From assembly GCF_037996765.1 (NCBI RefSeq), contig NZ_JBBNAD010000005.1:652001-716000 (forward strand): a stretch of 64,000 nt of DNA, read 5' to 3'. The translations under genes and the position numbers were made by a program. This document shows, piece after piece, positions 16,865 to 26,349 of this stretch. The notes beneath the pieces are model-generated. The model ran no database searches and was not told the DNA's origin. It was given only the letters and a program-made list of their open reading frames with translations. Origin of the DNA: Bdellovibrio sp. GT3. Lineage in GTDB: Bacteria; Bdellovibrionota; Bdellovibrionia; Bdellovibrionales; Bdellovibrionaceae. Every line of letters begins with the position of its first letter. Within the stretch, counting starts at the first letter, position 1.

Positions 16865-16902
16865 GAGAATTCTCGGGAAAGCCCCGAAGATGAGTAATTC
16901 TC
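16865..16902. other. nested inverted repeat, possible structured RNA or operator
   Basis: Outer arms GAGAATT (16865-16871) and AATTCTC (16896-16902) enclose inner arms TCGGG (16873-16877) and CCCGA (16883-16887). All pairs are perfect. The element lies in the 246-bp non-coding stretch upstream of the receiver-CheX gene. No T-run follows on either strand, so it does not look like a simple terminator. No protein-coding gene is supported in the rest of this gap. Confidence 0.4.
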
Positions 16903-16981
16903 GATAGGTTTATTTTAATTTACCCCTCTAAATAGGTTTTAATTTGATACGGGATCTTGCATTCTAAAAAAGATGCCAATT

Positions 16982-17302
16982 TTATTTTGTATACTCACCA
17001 TTCTTAAGTCCCGAGCGAACCCTATCAATAATTGCTTGATCTGCTTCGCTGCGGGAGATCGGAGTTCCACTTTCAAACTCTTGGCTGGAAATTATTCGTT
17101 TGAACTTTGAGATTTCCTTTTTTTGTATGCTCGCTGCTGTTTTTCTTGGAGTTTTCTGAGTACGTAAGGGCATGGCTTTCGAGGTACTTTCTATTGAGAT
17201 TTGATTTTGTTTTTCAGTAGTCAGCTTACTCGGAATATCAAATATAAATGAGGCCCCAATTGATGCTACAGTAAAGTATGCCGCAAGCTTTTCTATATTC
17301 AT
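16982..17302 (-). CDS. small AT-rich hypothetical membrane-anchored protein
   Basis: A 106-aa frame with an N-terminal hydrophobic segment (MNIEKLAAYFTVASIGASFIF) and a basic, Ser/Thr/Lys-rich remainder. ATG 17302 is preferred over the longer frame starting at 17347 because GGAG lies at good distance before it and the hydrophobic segment then begins near the N-terminus. Local composition is more AT-rich than the neighbouring genes. It lies downstream of the 3' end of tRNA-Ser, a common landing site for mobile DNA, but no integrase is visible. I do not recognise it and it may be poorly conserved. Confidence 0.45.
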   Translation of the reverse strand: MNIEKLAAYFTVASIGASFIFDIPSKLTTEKQNQISIESTSKAMPLRTQKTPRKTAASIQKKEISKFKRIISSQEFESGTPISRSEADQAIIDRVRSGLKNGEYTK

Positions 17303-17461
17303 TGAATTTGCTCCGTAGTATCTAGTTCGTCCTGTATACATCGGCATGTTTACCTAGATATTAAAGGATACTCCAATAGTGGGAAAGTTTTCCCAGTAAG
17401 ACGTTATTAGTGCTGCTGAATGAGCAGCTTTAAGAGCTTGATGTGGTGTCTTTAGCGGAAA

Positions 17462-17641
17462 ATGATAGGGCTATTTGAGGAGCGAACCAAAACAGTGACT
17501 AAGGCCTTGAAAGATAGATTTAAACGCGAGGGAAGTATCGAGATTTACAAAGGACGGCGTGCTGAAGCTGAAAGAAATCTGAAATGGCAAAATGCGGGGA
17601 TCATGTCCCGCTATCTTTATAGTGCCGTTCTTAAAAAGTAG
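17462..17641 (+). CDS. possible 59-aa basic protein
   Basis: A short frame begins at ATG 17462 with GCGGAA just before it and ends at TAG 17639-17641. The product is basic and helical (TKALKDRFKREGSIEIYKGRR, then ERNLKWQNAGIMSRYLYSAV), and codon choice looks like that of the surrounding real genes. It resembles no family I can name and could be a remnant of a longer gene. It ends shortly before the terminator of the oppositely oriented tRNA-Ser. Confidence 0.4.
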   Translation: MIGLFEERTKTVTKALKDRFKREGSIEIYKGRRAEAERNLKWQNAGIMSRYLYSAVLKK

Positions 17642-17651
17642 GCCCTAAAAA

Positions 17652-17680
17652 CACAAAAACCTGCTCTAGGCAGGTTTAAA
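17652..17680 (-). terminator. rho-independent terminator of tRNA-Ser
   Basis: Read on the minus strand, a CCTGC/GCAGG stem with a short loop is followed by TTTTTGTGTTTTT. It sits directly after the CCA end of the tRNA-Ser gene, as expected for its terminator. Confidence 0.7.
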
Positions 17681-17771
17681 TGGCGGAGAAGGAGGGATTC
17701 GAACCCTCGGTACACTTTTGGTGTACGAGCATTTAGCAAACGCTTGGATTCAGCCACTCTCCCACTTCTCC
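17681..17771 (-). tRNA. tRNA-Ser (anticodon GCU)
   Basis: The minus strand folds as a class II tRNA. The acceptor is GGAGAAG/CTTCTCC with discriminator G and encoded CCA (17681-17683). The anticodon loop is TTGCTAA with anticodon GCT, a long variable arm (TCGTACACCAAAAGTGTACCGA) marks it as serine, and the T arm contains GGGTTCGAATCCC. It reads AGC/AGU serine codons. Confidence 0.95.
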
Positions 17772-17924
17772 GCGGGCTCTTTTTCAAGCTGAGAAGCTAA
17801 ATTGCCATAGCCCGTGCCCCAAATCAAGGATTGGGGGGCTTATAACGGGGTGCTTTTTGCAATTTTCTTTAAGAATGCTTGATTTTTCGATTACGGCGGC
17901 TTAAACATACGTCTCTTTCACAGT

Positions 17925-18001
17925 GCACTCGTAGCTCAGCTGGATAGAGTACTTGACTACGAATCAAGTGGTCAGAGGTTCGAATCCTCTCGAGTGCACC
18001 A
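17925..18001 (+). tRNA. tRNA-Arg (anticodon ACG)
   Basis: A complete class I tRNA: acceptor GCACTCG/CGAGTGC, D arm TAGCTCAGCTGGATAGAGTA, anticodon stem TTGAC/ATCAA around loop with ACG, T arm AGAGGTTCGAATCCTCT, discriminator A and encoded CCA at 17999-18001. ACG, with A34 edited to inosine by TadA, reads CGU, CGC and CGA. The 153 bp before it hold no gene; a weak TTGATT/TAAACA pair at 17879-17907 could be its promoter. Confidence 0.96.
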
Positions 18002-18081
18002 TTTTTTTCCTTTTTAATCCCATAAATTCAATACCTTACGAAACCAAAAGGCATTACTCTGTTTTCCGTAACGGAGGACGC

Positions 18082-18534
18082 ATGGATTTTAAGTTTTGGC
18101 TCAAGGTGGCTTTCATGATTGGTTCATTTGGACTGGTTATCTATGGAATGCAGCAATTAAGATCCTCTCAATTCGCCCGTGATGCTCAAAAAGACGATAG
18201 TGCCCTGTCTTTATTGTTGGGTGGAGAAACGCGTCCCTTGAATTGGTGCCCGGCCGACACGAAAAAAGTCGAAATCCTGAATGAAAAGGGTGAAGTTCAA
18301 AAGACCCTGGAGTCGGTCCAAGATATCAGCTCGGCCTGCGAGATTATGATTGGGTCCATTTCGGAAGAAGTGTTGAAGACCTCTCAGTTTTCCCGTCGCT
18401 TGGTGGCAACGGACGCCAAGGGAGCGGCTAAAACCATGGAACAGGTCCCAAATACATCATTTTTCAAAGTCGACGACATGCCTCTAAGCTCGACCTTGCT
18501 GGAAAAAGTCTTAAAGCGCCTGGAACAGCCCTGA
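18082..18534 (+). CDS. small membrane-anchored hypothetical protein
   Basis: The 150-aa product starts with one membrane helix (FWLKVAFMIGSFGLVIYGM) and continues as a soluble domain, probably periplasmic, with Cys residues in LNWCPAD and SSACEIM. ATG 18082 is preceded by GGAGGAC at ideal spacing. The open frame extends upstream into tRNA-Arg, but that part is clearly not protein-coding. It sits between two tRNA genes on the same strand and may share readthrough from tRNA-Arg, which lacks a clear terminator. No family is recognised. Confidence 0.7.
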   Translation: MDFKFWLKVAFMIGSFGLVIYGMQQLRSSQFARDAQKDDSALSLLLGGETRPLNWCPADTKKVEILNEKGEVQKTLESVQDISSACEIMIGSISEEVLKTSQFSRRLVATDAKGAAKTMEQVPNTSFFKVDDMPLSSTLLEKVLKRLEQP

Positions 18535-18541
18535 TTTCTGT

Positions 18542-18570
18542 TTGACAAGATAGGTCCAAACTAATAATTT
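18542..18570 (+). promoter_or_regulatory. sigma-70-type promoter for tRNA-Asn
   Basis: TTGACA at 18542-18547 is a perfect -35 hexamer, followed after 17 bp by TAATTT at 18565-18570. The tRNA-Asn gene starts 16 bp later, which fits the expected start of transcription. Confidence 0.6.
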
Positions 18571-18585
18571 GGCTTTCACCGATGT

Positions 18586-18661
18586 TCAGGAGTAGCTCAG
18601 TCGGTAGAGCAAGCGGCTGTTAACCGCTGGGTCGGGGGTTCGAGTCCCTCCTCCTGAGCCA
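18586..18661 (+). tRNA. tRNA-Asn (anticodon GUU)
   Basis: A full class I tRNA: acceptor TCAGGAG/CTCCTGA, D arm TAGCTCAGTCGGTAGAGCA, anticodon stem GCGGC/GCCGC-type pairing around CTGTTAA with anticodon GTT, T arm GGGGGTTCGAGTCCCTC, discriminator G and encoded CCA. A hairpin terminator follows 10 bp later. Confidence 0.96.
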
Positions 18662-18670
18662 TTTTTTATG

Positions 18671-18697
18671 AAAAACCACCCTAGAGGTGGTTTTTTA
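18671..18697. terminator. bidirectional terminator after tRNA-Asn
   Basis: AAAACCACC and GGTGGTTTT form a stem around CTAGA, flanked by A-runs and T-runs on both sides. It can end tRNA-Asn transcription on the plus strand and the envelope-protein operon (18726-21039) on the minus strand. Confidence 0.8.
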
Positions 18698-18725
18698 GTT
18701 TCTGGGGTAAGGTTCAGCTCCGCAA

Positions 18726-19262
18726 CTAGAACAAGTACTGCAGAGTAAATCCCGAAGAAATATAATACTGAATATCGCGGTTCGAGTTGTTGAACATCGC
18801 GATCAATCCGTTATCGAAAATTCGCACACGGTATCCAATGGCCAAGCGGCTGGGGAAAAAGGTCAGTGTTGAACCAAACTCTGCCCCATAGCGAAGTGCG
18901 GTTTCGTCATAGTATCCCTTGGATGGGTATTTGTCGGGCGAGCGTATAAAAAACCTGTCCGTATTTAAAGCATAGACGGCGAAGCCACCGAACTGAAGTG
19001 GGCGCCATTCATTGCCTTTAAGCGGGGTAACCCAGCGGGAATAGCGATAGCCGATATTGGTCTGATAGTAGGTGTCGTTACCGATATCATAGCCGCCCAA
19101 TGAAACATCGGTCGCGTGTTCCGGAGTCCACTCATAGCTGACTCCCGCAGCCAGGAAACCCATGAATCCAGCACGCTCAATCAATGCGCGCCACTCACCG
19201 GAATGAGCGGGGCTTGTTATGAAGATCAGGCAAATAAAAACTATTTTATTGAAAGAGAACAA
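18726..19262 (-). CDS. outer-membrane-type exported protein
   Basis: With a TTG start at 19262 the 178-aa product has a good signal peptide (FSFNKIVFICLIFITSPAHS), followed by alternating aromatic and polar residues and a C-terminal Phe (TLQYLF), the profile of a small beta-barrel outer-membrane protein. GGAGG lies just before this TTG. The open frame continues upstream to 19367, but that extension lies inside the preceding gene and lacks signal-peptide character. It overlaps the metallophosphoesterase gene by 22 bp and is the last gene of a three-gene operon. No specific family is assigned. Confidence 0.65.
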   Translation of the reverse strand: MFSFNKIVFICLIFITSPAHSGEWRALIERAGFMGFLAAGVSYEWTPEHATDVSLGGYDIGNDTYYQTNIGYRYSRWVTPLKGNEWRPLQFGGFAVYALNTDRFFIRSPDKYPSKGYYDETALRYGAEFGSTLTFFPSRLAIGYRVRIFDNGLIAMFNNSNRDIQYYISSGFTLQYLF

Positions 19263-20071
19263 TCTTCCTCCAATGTATCCATGCGCTTGATGCAAAACTG
19301 ACCGGAGCCCGTATCCAGTCTGACAATCAACCAGTGTGCACCCTGCTCGGCCTCGGATCTTCCGCACTGAAGCATGATTGTGCCGTTGTCCGTGCCCAGC
19401 ATGTAAACGTGATTGTGACCGTTAAACACGATTTTCACTCTGTTGTGTTTGATTACGTAATCCATGTTGGCGGCGTCTTGGCCATGAAATCTTTCTTCGT
19501 CTCTTAGTGGCGTGTGCGTGAAGATCATGACGTTCAAACCTGCGGTGTCTGCGCTATCAACAGAGTCACGCAGCCATTGAGAGCTGAAATTTTCAGGGCT
19601 TTCCAGGTTGTTGGAGTTAAAGAAAATATAACGGTAACCGCCGCGATCCATGTAGTAGTTCAAGTCACCGAAAGCTTTTTTGAAAAGCTCGGGACCTGCA
19701 CCAATCGTGTCGTGATTTCCAATGGCCATCAAACGCGGGCCGTCCAGTCGCGAGATTGATTCAATAAATTGATCGTATTCCAGGTTGTAAGAGGAGTTGG
19801 TGTAATCACCGAGTCCTGCAACAAAGTCATAGGGGCCGTTTTGGTTCATTCCAAAAGTGACTTTATCCAATGCCTTATAGTTTTGATGAGGATCAGAAAA
19901 AATGCCCAGGCGAATTTCCCCGTCGCCATCAATGTCACCGATCAGGCCCTGATTTTCAATGTTCAAGCCTCTCTCGGGACGCAGTAGCTTATCTGAAAAA
20001 GGAGAGTCCACAAAGGGAGCGCAAGAGCTTAAAACTGCAAATGCCAGTAGGCATGAAATTACTTTGATCAT
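19241..20071 (-). CDS. calcineurin-like metallophosphoesterase lipoprotein
   Basis: The 276-aa product has a lipoprotein signal with lipobox LSSC (Cys17), so it is envelope-anchored. The metallophosphoesterase motifs occur in order: FSDPH (Asp-x-His), GLGDY, GNHD, FTHTP and GHNH, together forming a two-metal site. It hydrolyses a phosphoester, but the substrate cannot be told from sequence. The N-terminal DIDGDGEI stretch looks like a calcium-binding loop before the catalytic domain. It overlaps the upstream barrel-protein gene by ATGA and the downstream gene by 22 bp, so the three envelope proteins are made together. Confidence 0.85.
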   Translation of the reverse strand: MIKVISCLLAFAVLSSCAPFVDSPFSDKLLRPERGLNIENQGLIGDIDGDGEIRLGIFSDPHQNYKALDKVTFGMNQNGPYDFVAGLGDYTNSSYNLEYDQFIESISRLDGPRLMAIGNHDTIGAGPELFKKAFGDLNYYMDRGGYRYIFFNSNNLESPENFSSQWLRDSVDSADTAGLNVMIFTHTPLRDEERFHGQDAANMDYVIKHNRVKIVFNGHNHVYMLGTDNGTIMLQCGRSEAEQGAHWLIVRLDTGSGQFCIKRMDTLEEDCSLSIK

Positions 20072-21039
20072 AGACGGAACTCCACTGCCAGGCGGCCGTA
20101 AAAGTCACTCTTAATGGATGTTACGTGGGAATTCGGAGAATAGATTTTTTCCGACTCATAGAGCTTGCGATCTGCGGATCCACCCAAGGCAAAGATCACG
20201 CGGGTTGCTTCAGTCAGCTCGCGGGCCAAATAGGCCTCAGCCATGATCTCCTGATAGAAGAGCCGGTCGTCATCTTCAGTGCGTTCGTGAAAAAGATAGG
20301 AGCGCACAGTAAGGGCCGCAACCCCGCCGACAACCGTATTATGTGTGATTTCATTGTCAGCTGAAACGTTGACGCCAAATGGAGTGACAGAGGCCATCCC
20401 CTTCCAGTCGTCGGCAAATTTCCACTTCATTCTAAAGAAAGGCAAACCGAATGTGATCTCCATATCATTATCAAGGTGATAGGTGATGCCCAAATACGGG
20501 AATGGTTCGCCATTCAGAAATCCGCGATTTTCGGACTGATCAATACCGAAAATCCAATTGTGACTATCAATCAAACGCGTGCGATAAATCAAAGCGGCAT
20601 AAACATACTTGTCACGATCTGACCCCCAAGGATCATCACTTGCCGTTGCAGAGGCGATAAAACCACTGATGTTATCTCCGTTGGAAAAAGTTTTTCGAGC
20701 CCCGGCACCGATAAACTCCTGCCTTAAAGAATTGCCGATAAAGATGTCTTTCGAACCAAGATCAAAATCGGTTCTTCCCAGATTCAGTGATTCAGAATAG
20801 ACCGCAGCCGACGCCGCCCAAGTGTCGCCAGTGTAAAGGGGTATTTGAACTTCGCCGCTGGAGATGCGAACTGGAGAGTCTTTGTAAGTGTAAGGGGAGG
20901 TCCACAAGTCGGAGCGAAACATAAATGTCATTTGCAAATTCTGATCATGAATTTGCGGAATTGTTCCGAGTGGCCGAGCCAAAGCAAATGGTTGAAGCAA
21001 GAAACTGCAGATAAGAATGGCGAAGATAAAATTTTGCAC
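20068..21039 (-). CDS. predicted outer-membrane beta-barrel protein
   Basis: A 323-aa protein with a Sec signal peptide (a hydrophobic run ending FALARPLG). Many alternating hydrophobic and polar strands rich in Tyr, Phe and Gly follow, ending in Leu-Ala-Val-Glu-Phe-Arg-Leu, which suggests a beta-barrel. I recognise no named family. The start is a GTG at 21039 with a weak ribosome-binding site. It is the first gene of the operon with the metallophosphoesterase and a second barrel-like protein, hinting at a shared role at the outer membrane. Confidence 0.7.
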   Translation of the reverse strand: MQNFIFAILICSFLLQPFALARPLGTIPQIHDQNLQMTFMFRSDLWTSPYTYKDSPVRISSGEVQIPLYTGDTWAASAAVYSESLNLGRTDFDLGSKDIFIGNSLRQEFIGAGARKTFSNGDNISGFIASATASDDPWGSDRDKYVYAALIYRTRLIDSHNWIFGIDQSENRGFLNGEPFPYLGITYHLDNDMEITFGLPFFRMKWKFADDWKGMASVTPFGVNVSADNEITHNTVVGGVAALTVRSYLFHERTEDDDRLFYQEIMAEAYLARELTEATRVIFALGGSADRKLYESEKIYSPNSHVTSIKSDFYGRLAVEFRL

Positions 21040-21145
21040 GAGTAATTATTAATTTTGAGTATGGTATTCGTCACCAAAAAGTGTGGGGAATGTTTTATAA
21101 AACATCTTGTACCCCAAAATGCTTTTGGATAGCATTCCTCAGTAC

Positions 21146-21715
21146 ATGACTCGATTAAGTATTTTGAAACCTATATTTCTGGCTATGGTGTTGGTTGTCT
21201 TCGCAGGTTGCGCGGATGATTCCTCTGGGAATTCAGTTCCGACTGACAATGTGGAGTTGGATGAAAATTGGGAAAGCATCGAGTACGCACAAGGCATGAT
21301 CAAAGGCCGTCAGTGGAAGTACCTTCAGGGACGTGCCAGTATTTTCAAGCGCAACAACAAGGACTTTTTGGAAATCCGATTGTGGAATGATCGATTTGAT
21401 AATCCATGTTCGGTGGCATTGGGTTCGAAAGTACAAGTTCGAATGTATGTTCCTTTAAGCCGGGGCAGCTGGAGAATTGATCCCAATGATCCATTCTCTC
21501 TCATTCCTACGCTTATTTTTTCTGACTATGGGGTCAGCAATAATTCAAAAGTAAATTTGATCGCCGATGAGGGCATGGCCTCTGTAAACCTGCTTGATAA
21601 TAATAATGTCGCGGGTGTCGTCAGCGCTCAATTTAAGCCCAAGGATGAGGGGCGGACCAAGGTTTACGGCAAATTCAACGTTCCGTTCTGTACGACTTTC
21701 TACGGCTCAGATTGA
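21146..21715 (+). CDS. lipoprotein of unknown function
   Basis: The 189-aa product carries a lipoprotein signal peptide with lipobox VFAGC (Cys near residue 22), followed by a short Ser/Asn-rich linker and a beta-rich domain with two further cysteines (NPCSVAL and FCTTFYG). I start at ATG 21146, which puts Met 22 residues before the lipid Cys; upstream TTG 21107 and ATG 21119 are possible but give unusually long leaders. It is divergent from the barrel-protein operon. No family is recognised. Confidence 0.7.
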   Translation: MTRLSILKPIFLAMVLVVFAGCADDSSGNSVPTDNVELDENWESIEYAQGMIKGRQWKYLQGRASIFKRNNKDFLEIRLWNDRFDNPCSVALGSKVQVRMYVPLSRGSWRIDPNDPFSLIPTLIFSDYGVSNNSKVNLIADEGMASVNLLDNNNVAGVVSAQFKPKDEGRTKVYGKFNVPFCTTFYGSD

Positions 21716-21834
21716 CACAAATAGGCCCTGAATATCCCTCAAATCCAATATATTGCATTTAGGACATAAAACTATCAGGCATAAACATTGAATTCCATGA
21801 ATCCGAATCACGTATGTTGGAATCTGGAGGATCG

Positions 21835-22404
21835 ATGAGTCTGAATAAGTACCTATCAGGGCTGACGGCTGTCTGTATGGCGGCTTTTGCATTATCAGTG
21901 CATGCAGCACCTGCTTCAAAATTTTCATCCTCCCCTGTTCGCCCGGCAATTGCAGCGATTCCAACACCTCAATTCAAAAGCTACCGCGAGTGGAAAACTG
22001 AAAAAGTGAATTCGGCGCAGATGAAAGTGACCCTTATCAGGGGTCAGATTCAAACGCAAAAAACCGGCCGCCGTGCAGCTTCCGGCACAGATCCAAATCT
22101 TGCACGAGGCAAATCAATGGAAGCAGTCGCTGCTCACAATATTTCGGTTGAGGCTTTGGAAAGACAACTCAGTGAAGAGCAATATGACCTGGAAGTGGCC
22201 AAGGACCTTTCGGTTACGGACTATTTTGCGGGTTATTTGACAAAAGTTTCCGATAAAAAGGCCGCCTTCAAGGAAGTTGCAGGAAAACTTTCTCCTGAAG
22301 AAGTGGCAGAACTTATGAATGCCTACGCCAACTCTGTATTTGGCGCACATGCGTCAGACCTTCCTGCCAGTGCAACGAACACCTCTAAAGAAGCTGGTCG
22401 CTAA
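21835..22404 (+). CDS. exported hypothetical protein
   Basis: A 189-aa protein with a signal peptide (LSGLTAVCMAAFALSVHAAP) and a mostly helical, Glu/Lys/Ala-rich mature part with probable coiled-coil character around residues 90-150 (VEALERQLSEEQYDLEVAKDL). GGAGG before ATG 21835 decides the start over the ATG at 21814. The gene stands alone, 204 bp before groES. It is probably periplasmic; no family is recognised. Confidence 0.75.
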   Translation: MSLNKYLSGLTAVCMAAFALSVHAAPASKFSSSPVRPAIAAIPTPQFKSYREWKTEKVNSAQMKVTLIRGQIQTQKTGRRAASGTDPNLARGKSMEAVAAHNISVEALERQLSEEQYDLEVAKDLSVTDYFAGYLTKVSDKKAAFKEVAGKLSPEEVAELMNAYANSVFGAHASDLPASATNTSKEAGR

Positions 22405-22532
22405 TTCCCTTCTCTGGACAGATAAATTTCCTAACAAAAGCGCGCTGCTCGGCGCGTTAAGGGCTTAAAGCCTCTCACTTTCAAAGAAACAATCCTCTCT
22501 CTGAAAACATCAAAAAAATTAAGCGGCTCGCC

Positions 22533-22560
22533 TTGACTCTTTTTAGAGCGAGTTCATATT
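22533..22560 (+). promoter_or_regulatory. groES-groEL promoter with degenerate CIRCE-like repeat
   Basis: TTGACT (22533-22538) and CATATT (22555-22560) are 16 bp apart, about 50 bp before groES. The half-sites CCTTGACTC and GAGTTCATA (22531-22539 and 22550-22558) overlap the promoter and resemble HrcA's CIRCE operator only in the ACTC/GAGT core, with a 10-bp rather than 9-bp spacer. The promoter is plausible; HrcA control is uncertain. No gene is seen in 22405-22608. Confidence 0.45.
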
Positions 22561-22608
22561 ACCTCCATTGTTATTTTTGAATTAAAAAGTGCATAACGGA
22601 GGCATTAC

Positions 22609-22911
22609 ATGGCTAAGAACGAAATTGGCGTTCGTCCACTTCACGACAGAATTCTTGTTCGCAGAATGGCGGAAGAAGAAAAAACGGCTGGCGGTCTTTT
22701 CATCCCTGATACAGCAAAAGAAAAACCACAAAAAGGTGAAATCATCGCGACTGGTAAAGGTCGTGTAACTGAAGACGGCAAAATCCTGCCTCTTGAAGTT
22801 AAAGTTGGCGACAAAGTTCTTTTCAGCAAATACGCAGGAACTGAGTTGAAACTTGAAGGCGCAGAATACTTGATGATGCGCGAAGAAGACATCCTTGGTG
22901 TTTTCAATTAA
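22609..22911 (+). CDS. groES: co-chaperonin GroES
   Basis: The 100-aa protein matches GroES along its length: [38 protein letters not shown], with the mobile loop GGLFIP that contacts GroEL, then [16 protein letters not shown] and the C-terminal [13 protein letters not shown]. It forms the seven-membered lid of the GroEL folding chamber. GGAGG lies before the ATG. groEL follows after 28 bp with its own GGAG. Codon use is strongly biased, as expected for a highly expressed gene. Confidence 0.98.
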   Translation: MAKNEIGVRPLHDRILVRRMAEEEKTAGGLFIPDTAKEKPQKGEIIATGKGRVTEDGKILPLEVKVGDKVLFSKYAGTELKLEGAEYLMMREEDILGVFN

Positions 22912-22924
22912 TCGAAGAAATTAA

Positions 22925-24586
<1,662 letters not shown>

Positions 24587-24588
24587 TC

Positions 24589-24638
24589 CGCCATCGCCGA
24601 AGGCTATGGCGTGATTACACCACGCCGAAGCTTCAGCG
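24589..24638. repeat. array of mutually exclusive hairpins after groEL
   Basis: Three inverted repeats overlap: CGCCAT/ATGGCG (24589-24611), GGCGTG/CACGCC (24608-24626) and an imperfect CGC-GAAGCTTC-GCG palindrome (24623-24638). The stretch resembles REP-type intergenic repeats and could stabilise the groEL message 3' end. Whether it recurs elsewhere cannot be seen here. Confidence 0.4.
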
Positions 24639-24666
24639 AAGGAGGGTCGCACTCCGTTCTAAATAC

Positions 24667-24699
24667 AAAAAACCCGAGTCTAAAAAGCTCGGGTTTTTT
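24667..24699. terminator. bidirectional terminator after groEL
   Basis: AAAAAACCCGAG and CTCGGGTTTTTT form a long stem around TCTAAAAAG. The symmetric A- and T-runs let it stop both groEL transcription and the convergent gene ending at 24704. Confidence 0.88.
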
Positions 24700-24703
24700 C
24701 TTT

Positions 24704-26272
24704 CTAAAAGAGATATTCAATCCCACCCAAGAGTGTAGTCATCTTGTGGCTGACAGTGCTGCGATCAGCAGTTGAGCTGTAATCAGAACTGAAATTTTCA
24801 AACAACAATTCGCCCTTGATTGCAAACTTCGTTTTCAATCGATAGTTTCCGTAGAAACTAAAGCTGTTGATTTTGCTGCTGGTGCCAGATCCGCTGTTTG
24901 GTGATTCACTCATTGTTGGATTCATGAACAAATCAAATCGCCCGCCCAACTCCATTGGCAGTTCAGGGCCCAGAGGGAATGATCCGCCCAGACTGATTAA
25001 CAAGCCACCGTACTTATTGGATGTGAAAGCAACCGGAGTACTGTCATCAATTTTAAAATTGGTATCCTGGTAACCCGCACTCAATTGAATTTTCGGTCCA
25101 AAGAAATCATTGGAAAGCAGGAAGTTGTATCCGCCCATCACTGAGTACTGGGACATACTTGTATTCAAAGAGCCAGGTGATGAGCCTGACAGACTGTTGT
25201 CCACCGTGAACACCGACTGGCGAAGGCTTAATCCGACATACCATTCTGGATTAATCCAAAGCTCGCCACGCACCAGCAGGTTAGGTGCCAGATTCGCATT
25301 GCCGGAAATCGATTGCGCGGTCGGTGTCGTAAGTTTCACGTTCTGAGAATAAGAAGAGAAACCTGCCAATACCTCTACTTTACCAAACTGAGGGGGAGGT
25401 TCGGGTGCCCACTCATGGGGATCATCACCGAAAGCCACGTCTTTATCGGGTCTTGTTGTGATGTCAGTTAGAATTTTTCCGGAAGGAGTTGTCACAGGGG
25501 TTGAGTACTTAACAAACTCATCGGGCATAACTTTGGAGCCCACCGCGATGACACCAGGTTCTTTTTCAAGCTCAACGTAACCGAAGCTTAGATACGGCTC
25601 AACCTTGAAAAGCTTAACCCGGCCCAAAACTTCTTTTTCAGTGCTGACCATGAAATTCAATTTTGGATGACGATTCACTTTGATGATCTGTACAACGGAC
25701 ACGCGGCTGTCGGTTTTTAATCCGTAGTTGCTTCCCAGATTCAGCGTAACCTGCTGACCACGACGGCTTAGGATCTCCGCTCTGAAAGGCATTCTATTTT
25801 TGATATTATTAAACAAAATGGATGCTTGAGTTTTGATGTCAGCGGTGTCGAAACCTTTATAGTCGGTCAACACTTCCTGCAAAAGCGGAAAACCTTCGCG
25901 GCCAACGAAAAGAGTCATCGTAATTGAAATACCACGGGGTCCACGAATAATCTTTGTGGTTAAAGCGGCATTTGACTTTGCCGTTTGCAAAAGTTTTTGA
26001 ACCTGAGCAGGAGACTCATCAAGCAATTCAGATTTGATTTCTAGATTCTTCGGATAATTAACCAAAGACCACTGCTTGTCCTCATTCAGCTGCTGGCGAA
26101 GTTGTTCTTCGACCGGGCGAGCATAGATTCCACCAATATTATCCGTAGTCGGCACTAGCACGATCGACTTGATCGCGAGATCTTGGTCGACTGGACTGAC
26201 ATAGGCGTTCTGGGCAAAGGTCTGAGACACAAATGCAAAAACAACGATGCTGAAAAGAATCTTAATTTTCAT
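24704..26272 (-). CDS. exported protein with C-terminal beta-barrel-like domain
   Basis: The 522-aa product begins with a signal peptide (MKIKILFSIVVFAFVSQTFAQ). The N-terminal half (about 25-250) is a soluble domain with RRGQQVTLNLGSNYGLK and a GRVKLFKVEP segment, resembling the beta-fold found in Bdellovibrio surface proteins. From about residue 290 the sequence is strand-rich and ends in GGIEYLF with a terminal Phe, as in outer-membrane barrels. ATG 26272 is chosen over the longer frame because it begins the signal peptide. It is divergent from another barrel-like protein 77 bp away. No named family is assigned. Confidence 0.72.
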   Translation of the reverse strand: MKIKILFSIVVFAFVSQTFAQNAYVSPVDQDLAIKSIVLVPTTDNIGGIYARPVEEQLRQQLNEDKQWSLVNYPKNLEIKSELLDESPAQVQKLLQTAKSNAALTTKIIRGPRGISITMTLFVGREGFPLLQEVLTDYKGFDTADIKTQASILFNNIKNRMPFRAEILSRRGQQVTLNLGSNYGLKTDSRVSVVQIIKVNRHPKLNFMVSTEKEVLGRVKLFKVEPYLSFGYVELEKEPGVIAVGSKVMPDEFVKYSTPVTTPSGKILTDITTRPDKDVAFGDDPHEWAPEPPPQFGKVEVLAGFSSYSQNVKLTTPTAQSISGNANLAPNLLVRGELWINPEWYVGLSLRQSVFTVDNSLSGSSPGSLNTSMSQYSVMGGYNFLLSNDFFGPKIQLSAGYQDTNFKIDDSTPVAFTSNKYGGLLISLGGSFPLGPELPMELGGRFDLFMNPTMSESPNSGSGTSSKINSFSFYGNYRLKTKFAIKGELLFENFSSDYSSTADRSTVSHKMTTLLGGIEYLF

Positions 26273-26349
26273 ACTTTTAATTCTGCACGTCGAATGAAAA
26301 GTCGTCAATTTTGGGTCAAGTAATTCGGACCGTTGCCGAAATAAATTTT

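Noticed and set aside
22531-22558. True CIRCE operator at groES
   Set aside because: Only the ACTC/GAGT core is kept and the spacer is 10 bp instead of 9; listed only as CIRCE-like.
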